A stretch of 46,977 nt of DNA from CAZSWS01 sp964610765 (GTDB taxonomy: Bacteria; Bacteroidota; Bacteroidia; Bacteroidales; Tannerellaceae). Numbering within the stretch: position 1 is the first letter of the stretch; the number at the start of each line of letters is the position of its first letter. The notes beneath the pieces are model-generated. The model was not told the origin of the DNA. It made no database searches and saw only the letters and a list, made by a program, of their open reading frames with translations. Of this stretch, positions 1-8,750 are shown piece after piece. The position numbers and the translations under genes are program-made. The stretch spans positions 1-46,977 of the forward strand of contig CAZSWS010000014.1 in assembly GCA_964610765.1 (NCBI GenBank), written 5' to 3'.

Positions 1-1400
1 TCCAAAATCAATTCAATAACAGGTATTTCAACATTTGGACGCTCTACGGGCAACTGAATAAACACATCGTCTCTTTGCCCAAATTCTGTCATATTACCAC
101 CTCCTACTTCAACACCCGAAACTTGCGGACTGCTAAAGCGAAGTTCCGAATCGTCATTCAACAGCTGTGCATACTTAAATTTGCCTTTATAACTTTTCAG
201 ATGTAGCGACTTGAATGGCCACTCCAAAACGTGTATATACAATCTTTTCTTTTCAGGATGATAGGTCAAAAAGCAATTCTGCGGGCGGTCAAACTCGTCC
301 GGGGCTTGCGTACAACCATAGATTGAGCGACTATGGAATTTCATCCACCGGGCTATTGCATCTAAGCGCTCATTCGCCCGATCGTCAAACACCCCACGAG
401 CTGTAGGTCCAACATTCAGCAATAGATTGCCCCCTTTACTAACCGTTTCTATCAACATGGCAATCAGTTGATGGGGGCTTTTCCATGTATATTCATCACG
501 GTGATATCCCCACGAACCGGAAAACGTCTGGCAGGTTTCCCAAGGAATCCGTTCGCCATTGATGGTTGGCCATTCGCTGGGCATAAACTGTTCCGGCGTA
601 AAATAATCCCATCCCCAGGTAGTATGATTCAAATCCATCCGATTATCGACAATGATATTGGGCATCAGGCTACGTACATGTTTCAGTAAAGATTCAGACC
701 CCCAGGCTTCATGTCCTTTACCGTCTTTGCCTGGGTAAGAGAAGTCCAAAAACAACTCATCAATTTGCCCAAACTCTGTCAGCAATTCCGTCAGTTGGTC
801 TTTCATATACTGTCGATATTTTTCCATATCTCTGTTCTTATTTTCTTCTCGCCAATTGTCGGGCTTACGCGACGGATGCTGCGCATCATATTCAAAGTCC
901 GGATGATGCCAATCAATTAACGAGTAATAAAACCCAATGCGTATGCCTTCAGCCCTAAAAGCATCAACAAAAGGTTTCAGAATATCTTTACCATAAGGTG
1001 TATTTGTAATCTTATAGTCTGTATGCTTGGTATCCCACATGCAGAATCCATCGTGGTGTTTGGTCGTAATGACCACATATTTCATCCCCGCAGCTTTTGC
1101 TTTGGCAGCCCATTCTTCGGGGTCGTATAAGTCAGGATTAAAAAGCTCGAAATATTTCCGGTATTCTTCATTGCTCATACGCTCATAAAACTGCACCCAC
1201 TCATGGCGAGCCGGCAATGCATAGAGTCCCCAGTGAATAAACATTCCAAACCGGTCGTGCGTCCACCAAGCCATTCGCTGTTCTTTTTCGGTTTTGGTCT
1301 CTTTAGCCCAAGCAGGAGTTGTTTGGTCTTGAGCCACCGCTTTCCAACTACATGCAAATATGACACATAGTACTCCCAAGAATAATTGTATTTTTCTCAT
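1..1400 (-). CDS. Alpha-L-fucosidase (GH29), 3'-truncated by window edge
   Basis: The reading frame opens at an ATG at 1400 and stays open to base 1, giving 466 residues without a stop, so the C-terminus lies outside the window. Residues 1-24 form a signal peptide ending in VAQ. The catalytic barrel shows the family hallmarks: WWTHDRFGMFIHWG near residue 45, TKHHDGF near 110, and DELFLDF with the likely nucleophile Asp219. A beta-rich C-terminal domain follows. GH29 enzymes are retaining exo-fucosidases that release L-fucose from glycans in the periplasm or at the surface. The gene is convergent with nothing here and divergent from ftsX. The enzyme family is secure; the linkage specificity cannot be read from the sequence. 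Confidence 0.93.
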   Translation of the reverse strand, partial: MRKIQLFLGVLCVIFACSWKAVAQDQTTPAWAKETKTEKEQRMAWWTHDRFGMFIHWGLYALPARHEWVQFYERMSNEEYRKYFELFNPDLYDPEEWAAKAKAAGMKYVVITTKHHDGFCMWDTKHTDYKITNTPYGKDILKPFVDAFRAEGIRIGFYYSLIDWHHPDFEYDAQHPSRKPDNWREENKNRDMEKYRQYMKDQLTELLTEFGQIDELFLDFSYPGKDGKGHEAWGSESLLKHVRSLMPNIIVDNRMDLNHTTWGWDYFTPEQFMPSEWPTINGERIPWETCQTFSGSWGYHRDEYTWKSPHQLIAMLIETVSKGGNLLLNVGPTARGVFDDRANERLDAIARWMKFHSRSIYGCTQAPDEFDRPQNCFLTYHPEKKRLYIHVLEWPFKSLHLKSYKGKFKYAQLLNDDSELRFSSPQVSGVEVGGGNMTEFGQRDDVFIQLPVERPNVEIPVIELIL

Positions 1401-1569
1401 AAGACAGTATTTTATATCGATTTTCACAAAGCGAAATCAGCAACATCACTCACTCAACATTAAGAAAAGAGGGTCTAAGTTAAAGATATCCGACCGCATA
1501 ATAAGTTCGATTCCAAGGTTTATCCGTTAAAGATATTAAATTCGTGAAGCCTATTGGTAAATTATTTGC

Positions 1570-1577
1570 TATTTTTG
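1570..1577 (+). promoter_or_regulatory. Candidate -7 box of the ftsX operon
   Basis: TATTTTTG matches the Bacteroides -7 consensus TAnnTTTG and lies about 70 bases before the ftsX start. No clear -33 TTTG is present at the usual spacing, so this is tentative. Confidence 0.3.
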
Positions 1578-1649
1578 CATTTTATTGCGTGAATTGTGTC
1601 ATTTTCTCTGATAGAATACGTATTTGGGTTGCTTTAAGCGTAAAATAGA

Positions 1650-2528
1650 ATGGTTAAACATAAAAGAACAAAAAGTATTTCCTTTTTCAACTCTCGTCTT
1701 ATTTCTATTATTAGTACAGCATTGGTGCTTTTTCTTTTAGGCACAATCTTGCTAATCGCAGTATTAGGCAATGAGCTATCAGACTATGTAAAAGAGAACA
1801 TTTCATTTACCATTATGCTAGATGACAATGCGTCTGAAAAGCAGATTAATCAAATCACAGAACAACTAAAAGGATTGCCATTCATCAAGACAACCCAATA
1901 TATTTCGAAAGAGGATGCCGCTAAAGAGATGGAAAAGGAATTGGGTGAAAACCCGGAGACCTTCTTGGGATTTAACCCCTTCCAGGCACTTATAGAGGTG
2001 AAGCTTCATTCGGCTTATGCCAATACTGACAGTTTGCCACATATCGAAAAGAAGCTCACATCTTATACCGGAATCACCGAATTACTATATCGGCAAGACA
2101 TGATGGAGGTTGTAGACAGCAATATAAAGCGGTTAAGCATTATACTTATATCATTAACAATCGTGCTGATGATTATTTCGTTTGTGCTAATCAGCAATAC
2201 CATTCGATTACTCATCTACTCCAAGCGCTTCCTTATTCACACAATGAAACTGGTTGGGGCAACCCCCTCCTTCATCAGGAAGCCATTAATCAAGTATAAT
2301 ATGATGAGTGGTTTTATTGCTGGCATTTTGGCTATTGGTCTACTATATGGCTCCATCTATTATTTTAAAAATGAAATTGGCGAAGTGATGGTCATGATAG
2401 ATCATATAACCTTGTTAGTTATTTTTGGCATTGTTTTGGCTACCGGTGTATTATTATCTATCTTATTCACCATCATTGCCGTAAACAAATATTTACGCAT
2501 GAATGTGGATAAAATGTATTACGTATAA
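1650..2528 (+). CDS. ftsX: Cell division protein FtsX
   Basis: This 292-residue protein has the FtsX layout. A short cytoplasmic N-terminus is followed by TM1 (about 18-40), an extracytoplasmic domain (about 43-165) and three further TM segments to the C-terminus. FtsX pairs with the ATPase FtsE in an ABC-like complex that couples the divisome to peptidoglycan hydrolysis. ftsE is not in this window, a separation that I believe is common in Bacteroidetes. ftsX opens a closely packed operon: the next gene starts 11 bases after its stop. The start chosen is the only ATG before TM1 that gives a full-length protein. Confidence 0.92.
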   Translation: MVKHKRTKSISFFNSRLISIISTALVLFLLGTILLIAVLGNELSDYVKENISFTIMLDDNASEKQINQITEQLKGLPFIKTTQYISKEDAAKEMEKELGENPETFLGFNPFQALIEVKLHSAYANTDSLPHIEKKLTSYTGITELLYRQDMMEVVDSNIKRLSIILISLTIVLMIISFVLISNTIRLLIYSKRFLIHTMKLVGATPSFIRKPLIKYNMMSGFIAGILAIGLLYGSIYYFKNEIGEVMVMIDHITLLVIFGIVLATGVLLSILFTIIAVNKYLRMNVDKMYYV

Positions 2529-2539
2529 ACTAAATATCA

Positions 2540-2797
2540 ATGGATAAATCAACATTTGCTTTAGGAAAGACAAATTTTATTTGGATTGGGATTGCTGTCA
2601 TTATCATTACTATCGGGTATATCCTGATGAGTGGCGGCGGCTCAACAGATGGAGTTTCATTTAACCCCGAAATATTTAGTGCAAGAAGAATTAAAGTTGC
2701 ACCTATGGTGACTTGGGCGGGATATCTTTTACTGATATACGCCGTACTTGTCCCCGATAAGTCGAAAAAAGAAAAAGACAATACGACTACTAAGTAA
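2540..2797 (+). CDS. DUF3098 family small membrane protein
   Basis: An 85-residue protein with two TM helices (about 14-32 and 52-70) separated by a loop containing GGGS and SARRIKVAP, ending in a lysine-rich tail. This matches the DUF3098 family, which in Bacteroidetes sits between ftsX and uppP. The position suggests a link to envelope growth or division, but no biochemical role is known to me. Spacing to ftsX (11 bases) and uppP (15 bases) supports cotranscription. Confidence 0.85.
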   Translation: MDKSTFALGKTNFIWIGIAVIIITIGYILMSGGGSTDGVSFNPEIFSARRIKVAPMVTWAGYLLLIYAVLVPDKSKKEKDNTTTK

Positions 2798-2812
2798 AGA
2801 ATAAAAGTATCT

Positions 2813-3607
2813 ATGACAATATTCGAAGCTATCATCATAGCTATCGTTGAGGGACTAACCGAATTTCTTCCGGTATCATCTACCGGACATATGATTATAA
2901 CTCAGGGATTGCTAGGCATTGAATCGAACGAGTTTATAAAAGCATTTACCGTCATCATACAATTTGGAGCAATTCTATCAGTAATTGTTCTCTATTGGAA
3001 ACGTTTTTTTCAATCATGGACCTTCTACTTGAAGCTTTTAGCCGGTTTTTTACCCGCAGCCATTCTGGGTCTGCTATTTAGTGACCAGATTGACAATTTG
3101 CTTGAAAGCGTCTTTGTAGTTGCTCTCATGCTTGTACTTGGCGGCATCGTCATGCTGTTTGTCGACAAATGGTTCAACAAGCCCAAAGAAAAACAGGAAG
3201 TAACTTATAAAAATGCTTTTTTGATTGGGTGCTTTCAGTGTATCGCGATGATTCCCGGTGTATCACGCTCGATGGCCACTATCGTAGGAGGCATGTCGCG
3301 CGGTTTAACACGAAAAAACGCCGCTGAATTTTCATTCTTTTTAGCTGTTCCAACCATGGCTGCTGCTACCGGATATAAACTGCTTAAATTATTCTTGTCA
3401 GACACCGGTTCAGAGCTATTAATGGCTAATTTGGGAATACTGATTATAGGCAATGTGGTAGCTTTTGTGGTAGCCATGTTAGCCATCCGTTTTTTTATTG
3501 AGTTTATTACAAAATATGGATTTAAGTTTTTCGGATGGTACCGTATTTTTGTAGGTGGATTGATTTTATTATTTATGACCTTAGGGTATGAACTTAGTGT
3601 AGCTTAA
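2813..3607 (+). CDS. uppP: Undecaprenyl-diphosphatase UppP (BacA)
   Basis: This 264-residue polytopic membrane protein carries both UppP signature segments: EGLTEFLPVSSTGH at residues 13-26 and PGVSRS near residue 150. It dephosphorylates undecaprenyl pyrophosphate to recycle the lipid carrier for peptidoglycan and surface-glycan synthesis, and family members can confer bacitracin tolerance. The stop codon overlaps the truB start by one base (TAATG), which implies translational coupling. Length is typical of the family. Confidence 0.95.
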   Translation: MTIFEAIIIAIVEGLTEFLPVSSTGHMIITQGLLGIESNEFIKAFTVIIQFGAILSVIVLYWKRFFQSWTFYLKLLAGFLPAAILGLLFSDQIDNLLESVFVVALMLVLGGIVMLFVDKWFNKPKEKQEVTYKNAFLIGCFQCIAMIPGVSRSMATIVGGMSRGLTRKNAAEFSFFLAVPTMAAATGYKLLKLFLSDTGSELLMANLGILIIGNVVAFVVAMLAIRFFIEFITKYGFKFFGWYRIFVGGLILLFMTLGYELSVA

Positions 3608-4308
3608 TGGATTTTATAGAAGGAGCTGTTTTATATTTCAACAAACCATTAGACTGGACATCATTTGATCTGGTAAGGAAGTTTCGGTATAAATTAACGA
3701 AGAAGTTGCATGTCAAAAAACTTAAAGTTGGACATGCAGGCACATTAGACCCTAAAGCAACGGGGGTGCTAATTATCTGTACCGGAAAAGCCACCAAACG
3801 AATTGAAGATTTTCAAAATCAAGAAAAGGAATATGTCGCTACACTCAAAATAGGAGAAACAACCCCTTCGTTCGATTTAGAAAAAGAGGTTGACGCAACC
3901 TATCCTACGGAACACATCACACGTGAAATGACCGAAGAGGTGCTACAACGTTTTGTAGGCACTATTGAGCAAATCCCTCCGGTTTTCTCAGCATGCAAAG
4001 TAGATGGGAAAAGAGCTTATGAAATAGCTCGAAAGGGAGAGACCGTTGAACTTAAAGCCAAAACACTGGTTATCGAAGAAATTGAGCTGCTGGAATATGC
4101 CATGCCGCTGATTAAGATACGGGTCGTTTGCAGCAAAGGAACCTATATCAGAGCATTGGCCCGAGATATCGGTGAAGCATTAAAATCAGGTGCTTACCTT
4201 ACAGAACTCACCCGAACACGGGTAGGCGATGCTACAATAGCACAGTGCATGTCGCCTGATGAGATAGATGATTTTTTAGATAGAGAAGTAACAATTAAAC
4301 AACTATAA
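3607..4308 (+). CDS. truB: tRNA pseudouridine(55) synthase TruB
   Basis: A 233-residue protein with the TruB core motif GHAGTLDPKATGVL, where Asp48 is the catalytic aspartate. It converts U55 in the T-loop of tRNAs to pseudouridine. The protein is shorter than E. coli TruB (about 314 residues), consistent with a minimal C-terminal region. The start overlaps the uppP stop by one base and queA begins two bases after its end, so it is an internal operon gene. KGTYIRALARDIG near residue 178 is another conserved TruB segment. Confidence 0.95.
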   Translation: MDFIEGAVLYFNKPLDWTSFDLVRKFRYKLTKKLHVKKLKVGHAGTLDPKATGVLIICTGKATKRIEDFQNQEKEYVATLKIGETTPSFDLEKEVDATYPTEHITREMTEEVLQRFVGTIEQIPPVFSACKVDGKRAYEIARKGETVELKAKTLVIEEIELLEYAMPLIKIRVVCSKGTYIRALARDIGEALKSGAYLTELTRTRVGDATIAQCMSPDEIDDFLDREVTIKQL

Positions 4309-4310
4309 AT

Positions 4311-5360
4311 ATGAAGCTTTCGCAATTCAAATTTAATTTACCGGAAGAGTTAATCGCTCAACATCCGGCGTATTATCGTGACGAATCGCGCCTAATGGTC
4401 GTTCACCGTGAAACAGGGGAAATAGAACATCGTCAATTCAAAGAAATCATTGAGTATTTCGAGCCGGACGATGTATTTATCATGAATAACACCCGCGTTT
4501 TCCCGGCACGTCTGTTTGGTAACAAAGAAAAGACAGGAGCACGTATTGAGGTTTTCTTGCTACGAGAACTGAACGAAGACATGCGACTTTGGGATGTATT
4601 GGTTGACCCGGCTCGGAAAATTCGTATCGGGAATAAGCTATATTTTGGAGAGAATGACTCTATGGTTGCCGAAGTGATAGACAACACCACTTCACGTGGA
4701 CGAACCTTGCGCTTCCTTTATGACGGCTCACACGATGATTTCAAAAAAGACCTTTACGAACTGGGGCAAACACCTCTGCCAAAATACATTGAAAGAGACA
4801 TTGAGCCGGAAGATGCTGAAAACTATCAAACCATCTATGCCTCAGAAGAAGGAGCCGTAGTAGCTCCGGCAGCAGGCTTCCACTTCAGTCGCGAACTAAT
4901 TCGCCGCTTGGAAATCAAAGATTGTCGCTTTGCTTATTTAACGCTTCACTGCGGGTTAGGCAACTACCGAGATATTGATGTGGAAGACCTAACAAAGCAT
5001 AAGATTGACTCTGAAGAGATGATTATAAAAAAAGACGTCACTGAAATCGTAAACAGGGCTAAGGAAAATGGTAAAAACATTTGCGCCGTAGGTACGTCAG
5101 TTATGCGTGCAGCCGAAACAGCGGTTAGCACAGACGGTCTTCTGAAAGAATATTCCGGATGGACCAATCGGTTTATCTTCCCACCCTATGATTTCACCTT
5201 GGCTAATCGTATGGTTACTAATTTTCATATGCCATTATCCATCTTACTAATGATGACTTGTGCTTTTGGCGGATATGACTTGATTATGGATATTTACAAA
5301 AAAGCGATTGAAGAGAAATATCGCTTTGGTGCATACGGAGACGCAATGCTTATCCTCTAA
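4311..5360 (+). CDS. queA: S-adenosylmethionine:tRNA ribosyltransferase-isomerase QueA
   Basis: A 349-residue protein matching QueA throughout: FNLPEELIAQHP at the N-terminus, MNNTRVFPARL near 60, EVFLLRE near 82, GAVVAPAAGFHF near 185 and the C-terminal FGGYDLIMDIYKKAIEEKYR. It transfers and isomerises the ribosyl moiety of SAM onto 7-aminomethyl-7-deazaguanine in tRNA during queuosine synthesis. It lies between truB and folK with two-base gaps on each side. Two neighbouring tRNA-modification genes (truB, queA) and the SAM synthetase metK just downstream make a sensible functional grouping. Confidence 0.96.
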   Translation: MKLSQFKFNLPEELIAQHPAYYRDESRLMVVHRETGEIEHRQFKEIIEYFEPDDVFIMNNTRVFPARLFGNKEKTGARIEVFLLRELNEDMRLWDVLVDPARKIRIGNKLYFGENDSMVAEVIDNTTSRGRTLRFLYDGSHDDFKKDLYELGQTPLPKYIERDIEPEDAENYQTIYASEEGAVVAPAAGFHFSRELIRRLEIKDCRFAYLTLHCGLGNYRDIDVEDLTKHKIDSEEMIIKKDVTEIVNRAKENGKNICAVGTSVMRAAETAVSTDGLLKEYSGWTNRFIFPPYDFTLANRMVTNFHMPLSILLMMTCAFGGYDLIMDIYKKAIEEKYRFGAYGDAMLIL

Positions 5361-5362
5361 TA

Positions 5363-5857
5363 ATGGCTTCGGTCTATATTGGATTAGGAACCAACAAAGG
5401 GAATAAACGGAAAAACCTTATCATGGCTTCTGTTTATTTAGCTGAAAGGGCGGGAGATATCACCGCCCTTTCAGACTTTTATGAAACCCCACCTTGGGGA
5501 TTCAACTCAGATGAGCTTTTTCTGAATGCCGCCCTGCGATTAGAAACCAACTTGTCACCTCTTGACCTACTAACGCTTACCCAAGAGATTGAGCGAGAAC
5601 TAGGGCGAACAAGCAAAAGTATTCATGGTCAATATGAAGATCGCACCATCGACATTGACCTCCTCACCTATGACGACCTCATCATGGAAACGCCTGAATT
5701 AACCCTTCCCCACCCATACATGCATGAACGGATGTTCGTATTGAAACCGCTGGCTGAAATAGCCCCATCTTACGTCCATCCAAGCCTTCACCAAACTATC
5801 GACAGACTCTATCAGCAGCTTTTGTCAGATAAAAATAACTTAAAGTCAGCACGATAG
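5363..5857 (+). CDS. folK: 2-amino-4-hydroxy-6-hydroxymethyldihydropteridine diphosphokinase FolK
   Basis: A 164-residue protein of the HPPK family, the ATP-dependent pyrophosphokinase of folate synthesis. The N-terminal YIGLGTNKGNKRKNL, the FYETPPWG segment near residue 40 and EDRTIDIDLL with the metal-binding DxD near residue 93 are all present, followed by the conserved LPHPYMHERMFVLKPLAEIAP. It is the last gene of the ftsX operon, two bases after queA. The start at 5363 gives the canonical N-terminus directly. Confidence 0.95.
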   Translation: MASVYIGLGTNKGNKRKNLIMASVYLAERAGDITALSDFYETPPWGFNSDELFLNAALRLETNLSPLDLLTLTQEIERELGRTSKSIHGQYEDRTIDIDLLTYDDLIMETPELTLPHPYMHERMFVLKPLAEIAPSYVHPSLHQTIDRLYQQLLSDKNNLKSAR

Positions 5858-5876
5858 TCTTATTTTTATTTGTACA

Positions 5877-5906
5877 TTTGCCTCTGAATTAATGTGGATA
5901 GATTTG
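5877..5906 (+). promoter_or_regulatory. Candidate metK promoter (TTTG-N18-TAGATTTG)
   Basis: TTTG at 5877-5880 is followed after 18 bases by TAGATTTG at 5899-5906, an exact match to the Bacteroides -33/-7 consensus. It implies a leader of roughly 105 bases before metK. An overlapping second -7-like box, TACATTTG, sits at 5873-5880. I saw no recognisable SAM riboswitch fold in the leader. Confidence 0.5.
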
Positions 5907-6019
5907 TATTGATTGCAACCACAGGAAAAAATGCTAAAAACAACACTTCCATATCTGCTGTTTTACATTTCCTCTTCATTAATTCACAACTGATTATTTT
6001 TTTAAAACAACAGAACACA

Positions 6020-7309
6020 ATGAGTTATTTATTTACCTCCGAATCGGTGTCTGAAGGACACCCCGATAAAGTAGCCGACCAAATATCGGATGCTTTGCTT
6101 GATGAGTTTCTGGCTTATGACAAGAACTCGAAAGTTGCGTGCGAAACGTTAGTAACCACCGGACAGGTTGTACTGGCAGGAGAAGTTAAATCGTCTGCTT
6201 ATGTTGACGTACAGGATGTAGCCCGCCGCGTTATCGAACGCATAGGCTATACCAAAAGCGAATACCAATTTGAAGCGAAATCCTGTGGTGTCCTTTCAGC
6301 TATTCATGAACAAAGTGACGATATCAACCGGGGCGTTGTACGCGAAGACGAACTGGAGCAAGGAGCAGGAGACCAAGGAATCATTTTTGGATACGCAACC
6401 AAAGAAACTGAGAACTATATGCCTTTGGCTTTAGATCTTGCACACAGCCTACTCATCGAATTAGCAGAAATACGTAAAAATGAAATAGAGCTGATGCCCT
6501 ATTTACGTCCGGATGCAAAAAGTCAAGTTACCATCGAATATGAAGACGATGGAACACCTAAGCGCATTGACACCCTCGTACTATCTACACAACATGACGA
6601 GTTTATCACGGCAACCGAGCATCTTTCTCAAGATGAAGCCGACAAGCGTATGGCTGATAAAATACGTGAGGACGTTATCAATATATTGGTGCCACGTGTA
6701 ATCAAAAAATATCCGGTTAACGTGCAGACTTTGTTTAATGATCAAATCATTTATCACGTAAATCCTACCGGCAAATTTGTGATTGGCGGACCACACGGAG
6801 ACACGGGACTGACCGGTCGTAAAATCATCGTGGATACATACGGAGGAAAAGGGGCACACGGAGGAGGAGCATTCTCCGGGAAAGACCCATCTAAAGTAGA
6901 CCGCTCGGCTGCCTATGCGGCTCGCCATATTGCGAAAAACCTGGTAGCTGCCGGCGTTGCAGATGAAGTGTTGATACAAATCTCTTATGCAATTGGTGTA
7001 GCAGAACCGATGAATGTGTTTGTAAACACCTATGGAAGAGCTAATGTCCAACTATCTGATGGAGAGATTGCGATAAAAATTGAAAAGATATTTGACCTTC
7101 GTCCCAAAGCAATTGAAAACCGTTTGAAACTGCGTAACCCGATTTATTCAGAAACAGCATCATACGGACATATGGGTCGCGAACCTCAAACCATTCGTAA
7201 GGTATTTACAACCAGATACAAACCCAATCCACTCGTTTATGATGTGGAGCTATTTACCTGGGAAAAGTTGGATTATGTAGATACAATCAAAAAAGATTTT
7301 AACCTGTAA
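6020..7309 (+). CDS. metK: S-adenosylmethionine synthetase MetK
   Basis: The protein starting at 6020 (MSYLFTSESVSEGHPDKVAD) is 429 residues. It is canonical at the N-terminus, with the GHPDK ATP-binding motif, GAGDQGIIFGYAT near residue 118, and GGAFSGKDPSKVDRSAAY (the phosphate loop) near 290. MetK makes SAM from methionine and ATP in the cytosol. The frame is open for another 42 codons upstream, but that stretch has no family similarity and overlaps the promoter, so 6020 is preferred. It follows folK by 162 bases and has its own promoter and terminator. Family length is usually about 380-430, so this is at the long end, as seen in Bacteroidetes. Confidence 0.97.
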   Translation: MSYLFTSESVSEGHPDKVADQISDALLDEFLAYDKNSKVACETLVTTGQVVLAGEVKSSAYVDVQDVARRVIERIGYTKSEYQFEAKSCGVLSAIHEQSDDINRGVVREDELEQGAGDQGIIFGYATKETENYMPLALDLAHSLLIELAEIRKNEIELMPYLRPDAKSQVTIEYEDDGTPKRIDTLVLSTQHDEFITATEHLSQDEADKRMADKIREDVINILVPRVIKKYPVNVQTLFNDQIIYHVNPTGKFVIGGPHGDTGLTGRKIIVDTYGGKGAHGGGAFSGKDPSKVDRSAAYAARHIAKNLVAAGVADEVLIQISYAIGVAEPMNVFVNTYGRANVQLSDGEIAIKIEKIFDLRPKAIENRLKLRNPIYSETASYGHMGREPQTIRKVFTTRYKPNPLVYDVELFTWEKLDYVDTIKKDFNL

Positions 7310-7315
7310 TAACAG

Positions 7316-7357
7316 AAACTCCCCTTTAGCGATCCAGTGCTAAGGGGGAGTTTTTTT
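7316..7357 (+). terminator. Rho-independent terminator after metK
   Basis: A hairpin with arms AACTCCCCTTTAGC and GCTAAGGGGGAGTT (one G-T wobble) and an 8-base loop is followed by seven T. It begins seven bases after the metK stop. Confidence 0.9.
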
Positions 7358-7454
7358 ATTCAATCATACCGACAACTTGAATCTGTAAATATGAACACAG
7401 CCTGACAAGGCTGGTTTGAAATTATTTATTAACTTTAGAGCAAACAACAACGCC

Positions 7455-7817
7455 ATGAATACAATAAAGAAAAATCGACCGGTTACAGTAATTCTTTGTT
7501 TCTTGATTTTTTTCTCTGTAACATTTCTTTTCAACTACTTTTTCCAAAAAACAGTTGTGGATAAAGCAGTAAAAGATGCGACCTTGCTATCTATTATCTT
7601 AACAATTGTTTTCTCGATAAATATTAAACAATACCGCTTCATTTGGGTATTCTTTTTCTCGCTCATAGCCGGAGCTCTGTCTGTATTTACCTCGTTAATA
7701 TTAGACCTAATCTTCAGTACACCTTTGGATTGGACAGCGGCCTTTAAAAAAGGTCTTGCAGGCTTAATCTCTACGCTAATTATACTGGCGATCTTCCGAT
7801 TTGCTAAAAAGCAATAG
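7455..7817 (+). CDS. Small polytopic membrane protein of unknown function
   Basis: A 120-residue protein that I do not recognise. It is very hydrophobic, with about four TM segments (roughly 10-27, 42-60, 64-85 and 97-115), a basic N-terminus and the C-terminus FRFAKKQ. The ATG at 7455 is preferred over an in-frame TTG at 7416, because the extra residues are polar and precede no known motif. Its stop overlaps a GTG in the next gene by one base, and the downstream lysO-like genes follow on the same strand. Cotranscription with an amino-acid exporter is therefore likely, but no function follows from that. Confidence 0.7.
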   Translation: MNTIKKNRPVTVILCFLIFFSVTFLFNYFFQKTVVDKAVKDATLLSIILTIVFSINIKQYRFIWVFFFSLIAGALSVFTSLILDLIFSTPLDWTAAFKKGLAGLISTLIILAIFRFAKKQ

Positions 7818-7846
7818 TGCTCAATCAGCTAATCAATAACTATTCG

Positions 7847-8131
7847 ATGCTTAACGTTCTGTTATGTTTAATTGGGGGGATTATCGCGGGCTATCTTCTG
7901 CGAAAAAAATCATTCACACAACGCCTAGACAAACCTATTTTCTATACAATCATCCTCTTACTTTTCCTACTGGGGGTTTCAGTAGGGTCAAACAAAGAAA
8001 TCATTGAAGGTATCAGCACGCTAGGCGCACACGCGATAATTATGGGAGCATCCACGGCTTTAGGTAGTGTTTTAATGGCAGGTCTTTTTTACCGACTTTT
8101 CTTCCGTAAAAAGAATAACCATGAGAGGTAG
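7847..8131 (+). CDS. lysO: LysO-type lysine exporter, N-terminal half
   Basis: A 94-residue protein with three TM helices, beginning MLNVLLCLIGGIIAGYLLR and containing LLGVSVGSNKEI. This corresponds to the N-terminal domain of LysO (E. coli YbjE), an inner-membrane lysine exporter of about 300 residues encoded by one gene in enterobacteria. Here the protein is split in two and the second half overlaps by 11 bases. An alternative GTG start at 7817 would add ten residues and overlap the previous stop; the ATG at 7847 fits the family N-terminus better. The two products probably assemble into one transporter. Confidence 0.78.
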   Translation: MLNVLLCLIGGIIAGYLLRKKSFTQRLDKPIFYTIILLLFLLGVSVGSNKEIIEGISTLGAHAIIMGASTALGSVLMAGLFYRLFFRKKNNHER

Positions 8132-8750
8132 CCTAATTATTATCTCTTTCTTTATAGTGGGTTGCTTAGTCGGACAAATAGAAGACATAACGAGCATTCT
8201 ATCATCCGTCCCTTTAGAAAAGTACGCACTCTATGTCCTCCTACTACTTGTTGGGATAAGTATAGGAAGTAATCGGCGGATTAAAGAACTTCTACTTAAC
8301 ATACACCCTCGTATGCTGCTAATTCCGGTCGCGACCTGGGTGGGAACTTTAATGAGTGCTGCGATAGTGGCTTTATTTTTCACTAGGTGGAGTTTGTTTG
8401 AGAACATGGCTATAGGAAGCGGCTTTGCCTACTACTCACTTTCATCTATCTTAATTACTGATATAAAGACTCCAATGATTGGAGTTAAGCTTGCCACCGA
8501 ACTAGGCGCAATAGCTCTTATAGCTAATATTACACGAGAGGTCATCACATTAACCGCTACGCCTTTGCTGGTTCGTTATTTTGGTCCTTTAGCTCCTATT
8601 TGTGCCGGAGGGGCAACAACCATGGACACCACCCTGCCTATCATCACCCAATATGCAGGAAAAGAGTATGCTTTTGTCGCCATTTTTCATGGAATTATTA
8701 TTGACCTATCTGTTCCACTCTTAGTAACCCTCTTTTGCTCTCTCGGCTAA
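8121..8750 (+). CDS. lysO: LysO-type lysine exporter, C-terminal half
   Basis: A 209-residue membrane protein matching the C-terminal domain of the LysO family. Diagnostic segments are LLVGISIGSNRRIKEL (about 40-55), SGFAYYSLSSILIT (about 99-112), ANITREV near 136 and PICAGGATTMDTTLP (about 157-171). About six TM helices are visible. LysO exports L-lysine and toxic analogues such as thialysine. Its start lies 11 bases inside the upstream half-gene, so translation is probably coupled. The family call is firm; substrate specificity rests on homology only. Confidence 0.88.
   Translation: MRGSLIIISFFIVGCLVGQIEDITSILSSVPLEKYALYVLLLLVGISIGSNRRIKELLLNIHPRMLLIPVATWVGTLMSAAIVALFFTRWSLFENMAIGSGFAYYSLSSILITDIKTPMIGVKLATELGAIALIANITREVITLTATPLLVRYFGPLAPICAGGATTMDTTLPIITQYAGKEYAFVAIFHGIIIDLSVPLLVTLFCSLG

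Noticed and set aside
215..920. Three plus-strand ORFs of 63-73 codons
   Set aside because: All are antisense to the well-supported GH29 reading frame that stays open to the window edge.
5894..6019. In-frame extension adding 42 residues to the N-terminus of MetK
   Set aside because: The residues are unlike any MetK, they overlap the best promoter match, and the ATG at 6020 gives the canonical start.
5907..6019. SAM riboswitch in the metK leader
   Set aside because: I looked for paired stems and conserved cores of SAM riboswitch classes and could not find a convincing fold. The leader is mostly A/T-rich single-stranded sequence.
6581..7051. A 156-codon minus-strand ORF
   Set aside because: It lies wholly antisense inside metK, has a Cys/His/Ile-rich random composition, and is explained by codon usage of the real gene.
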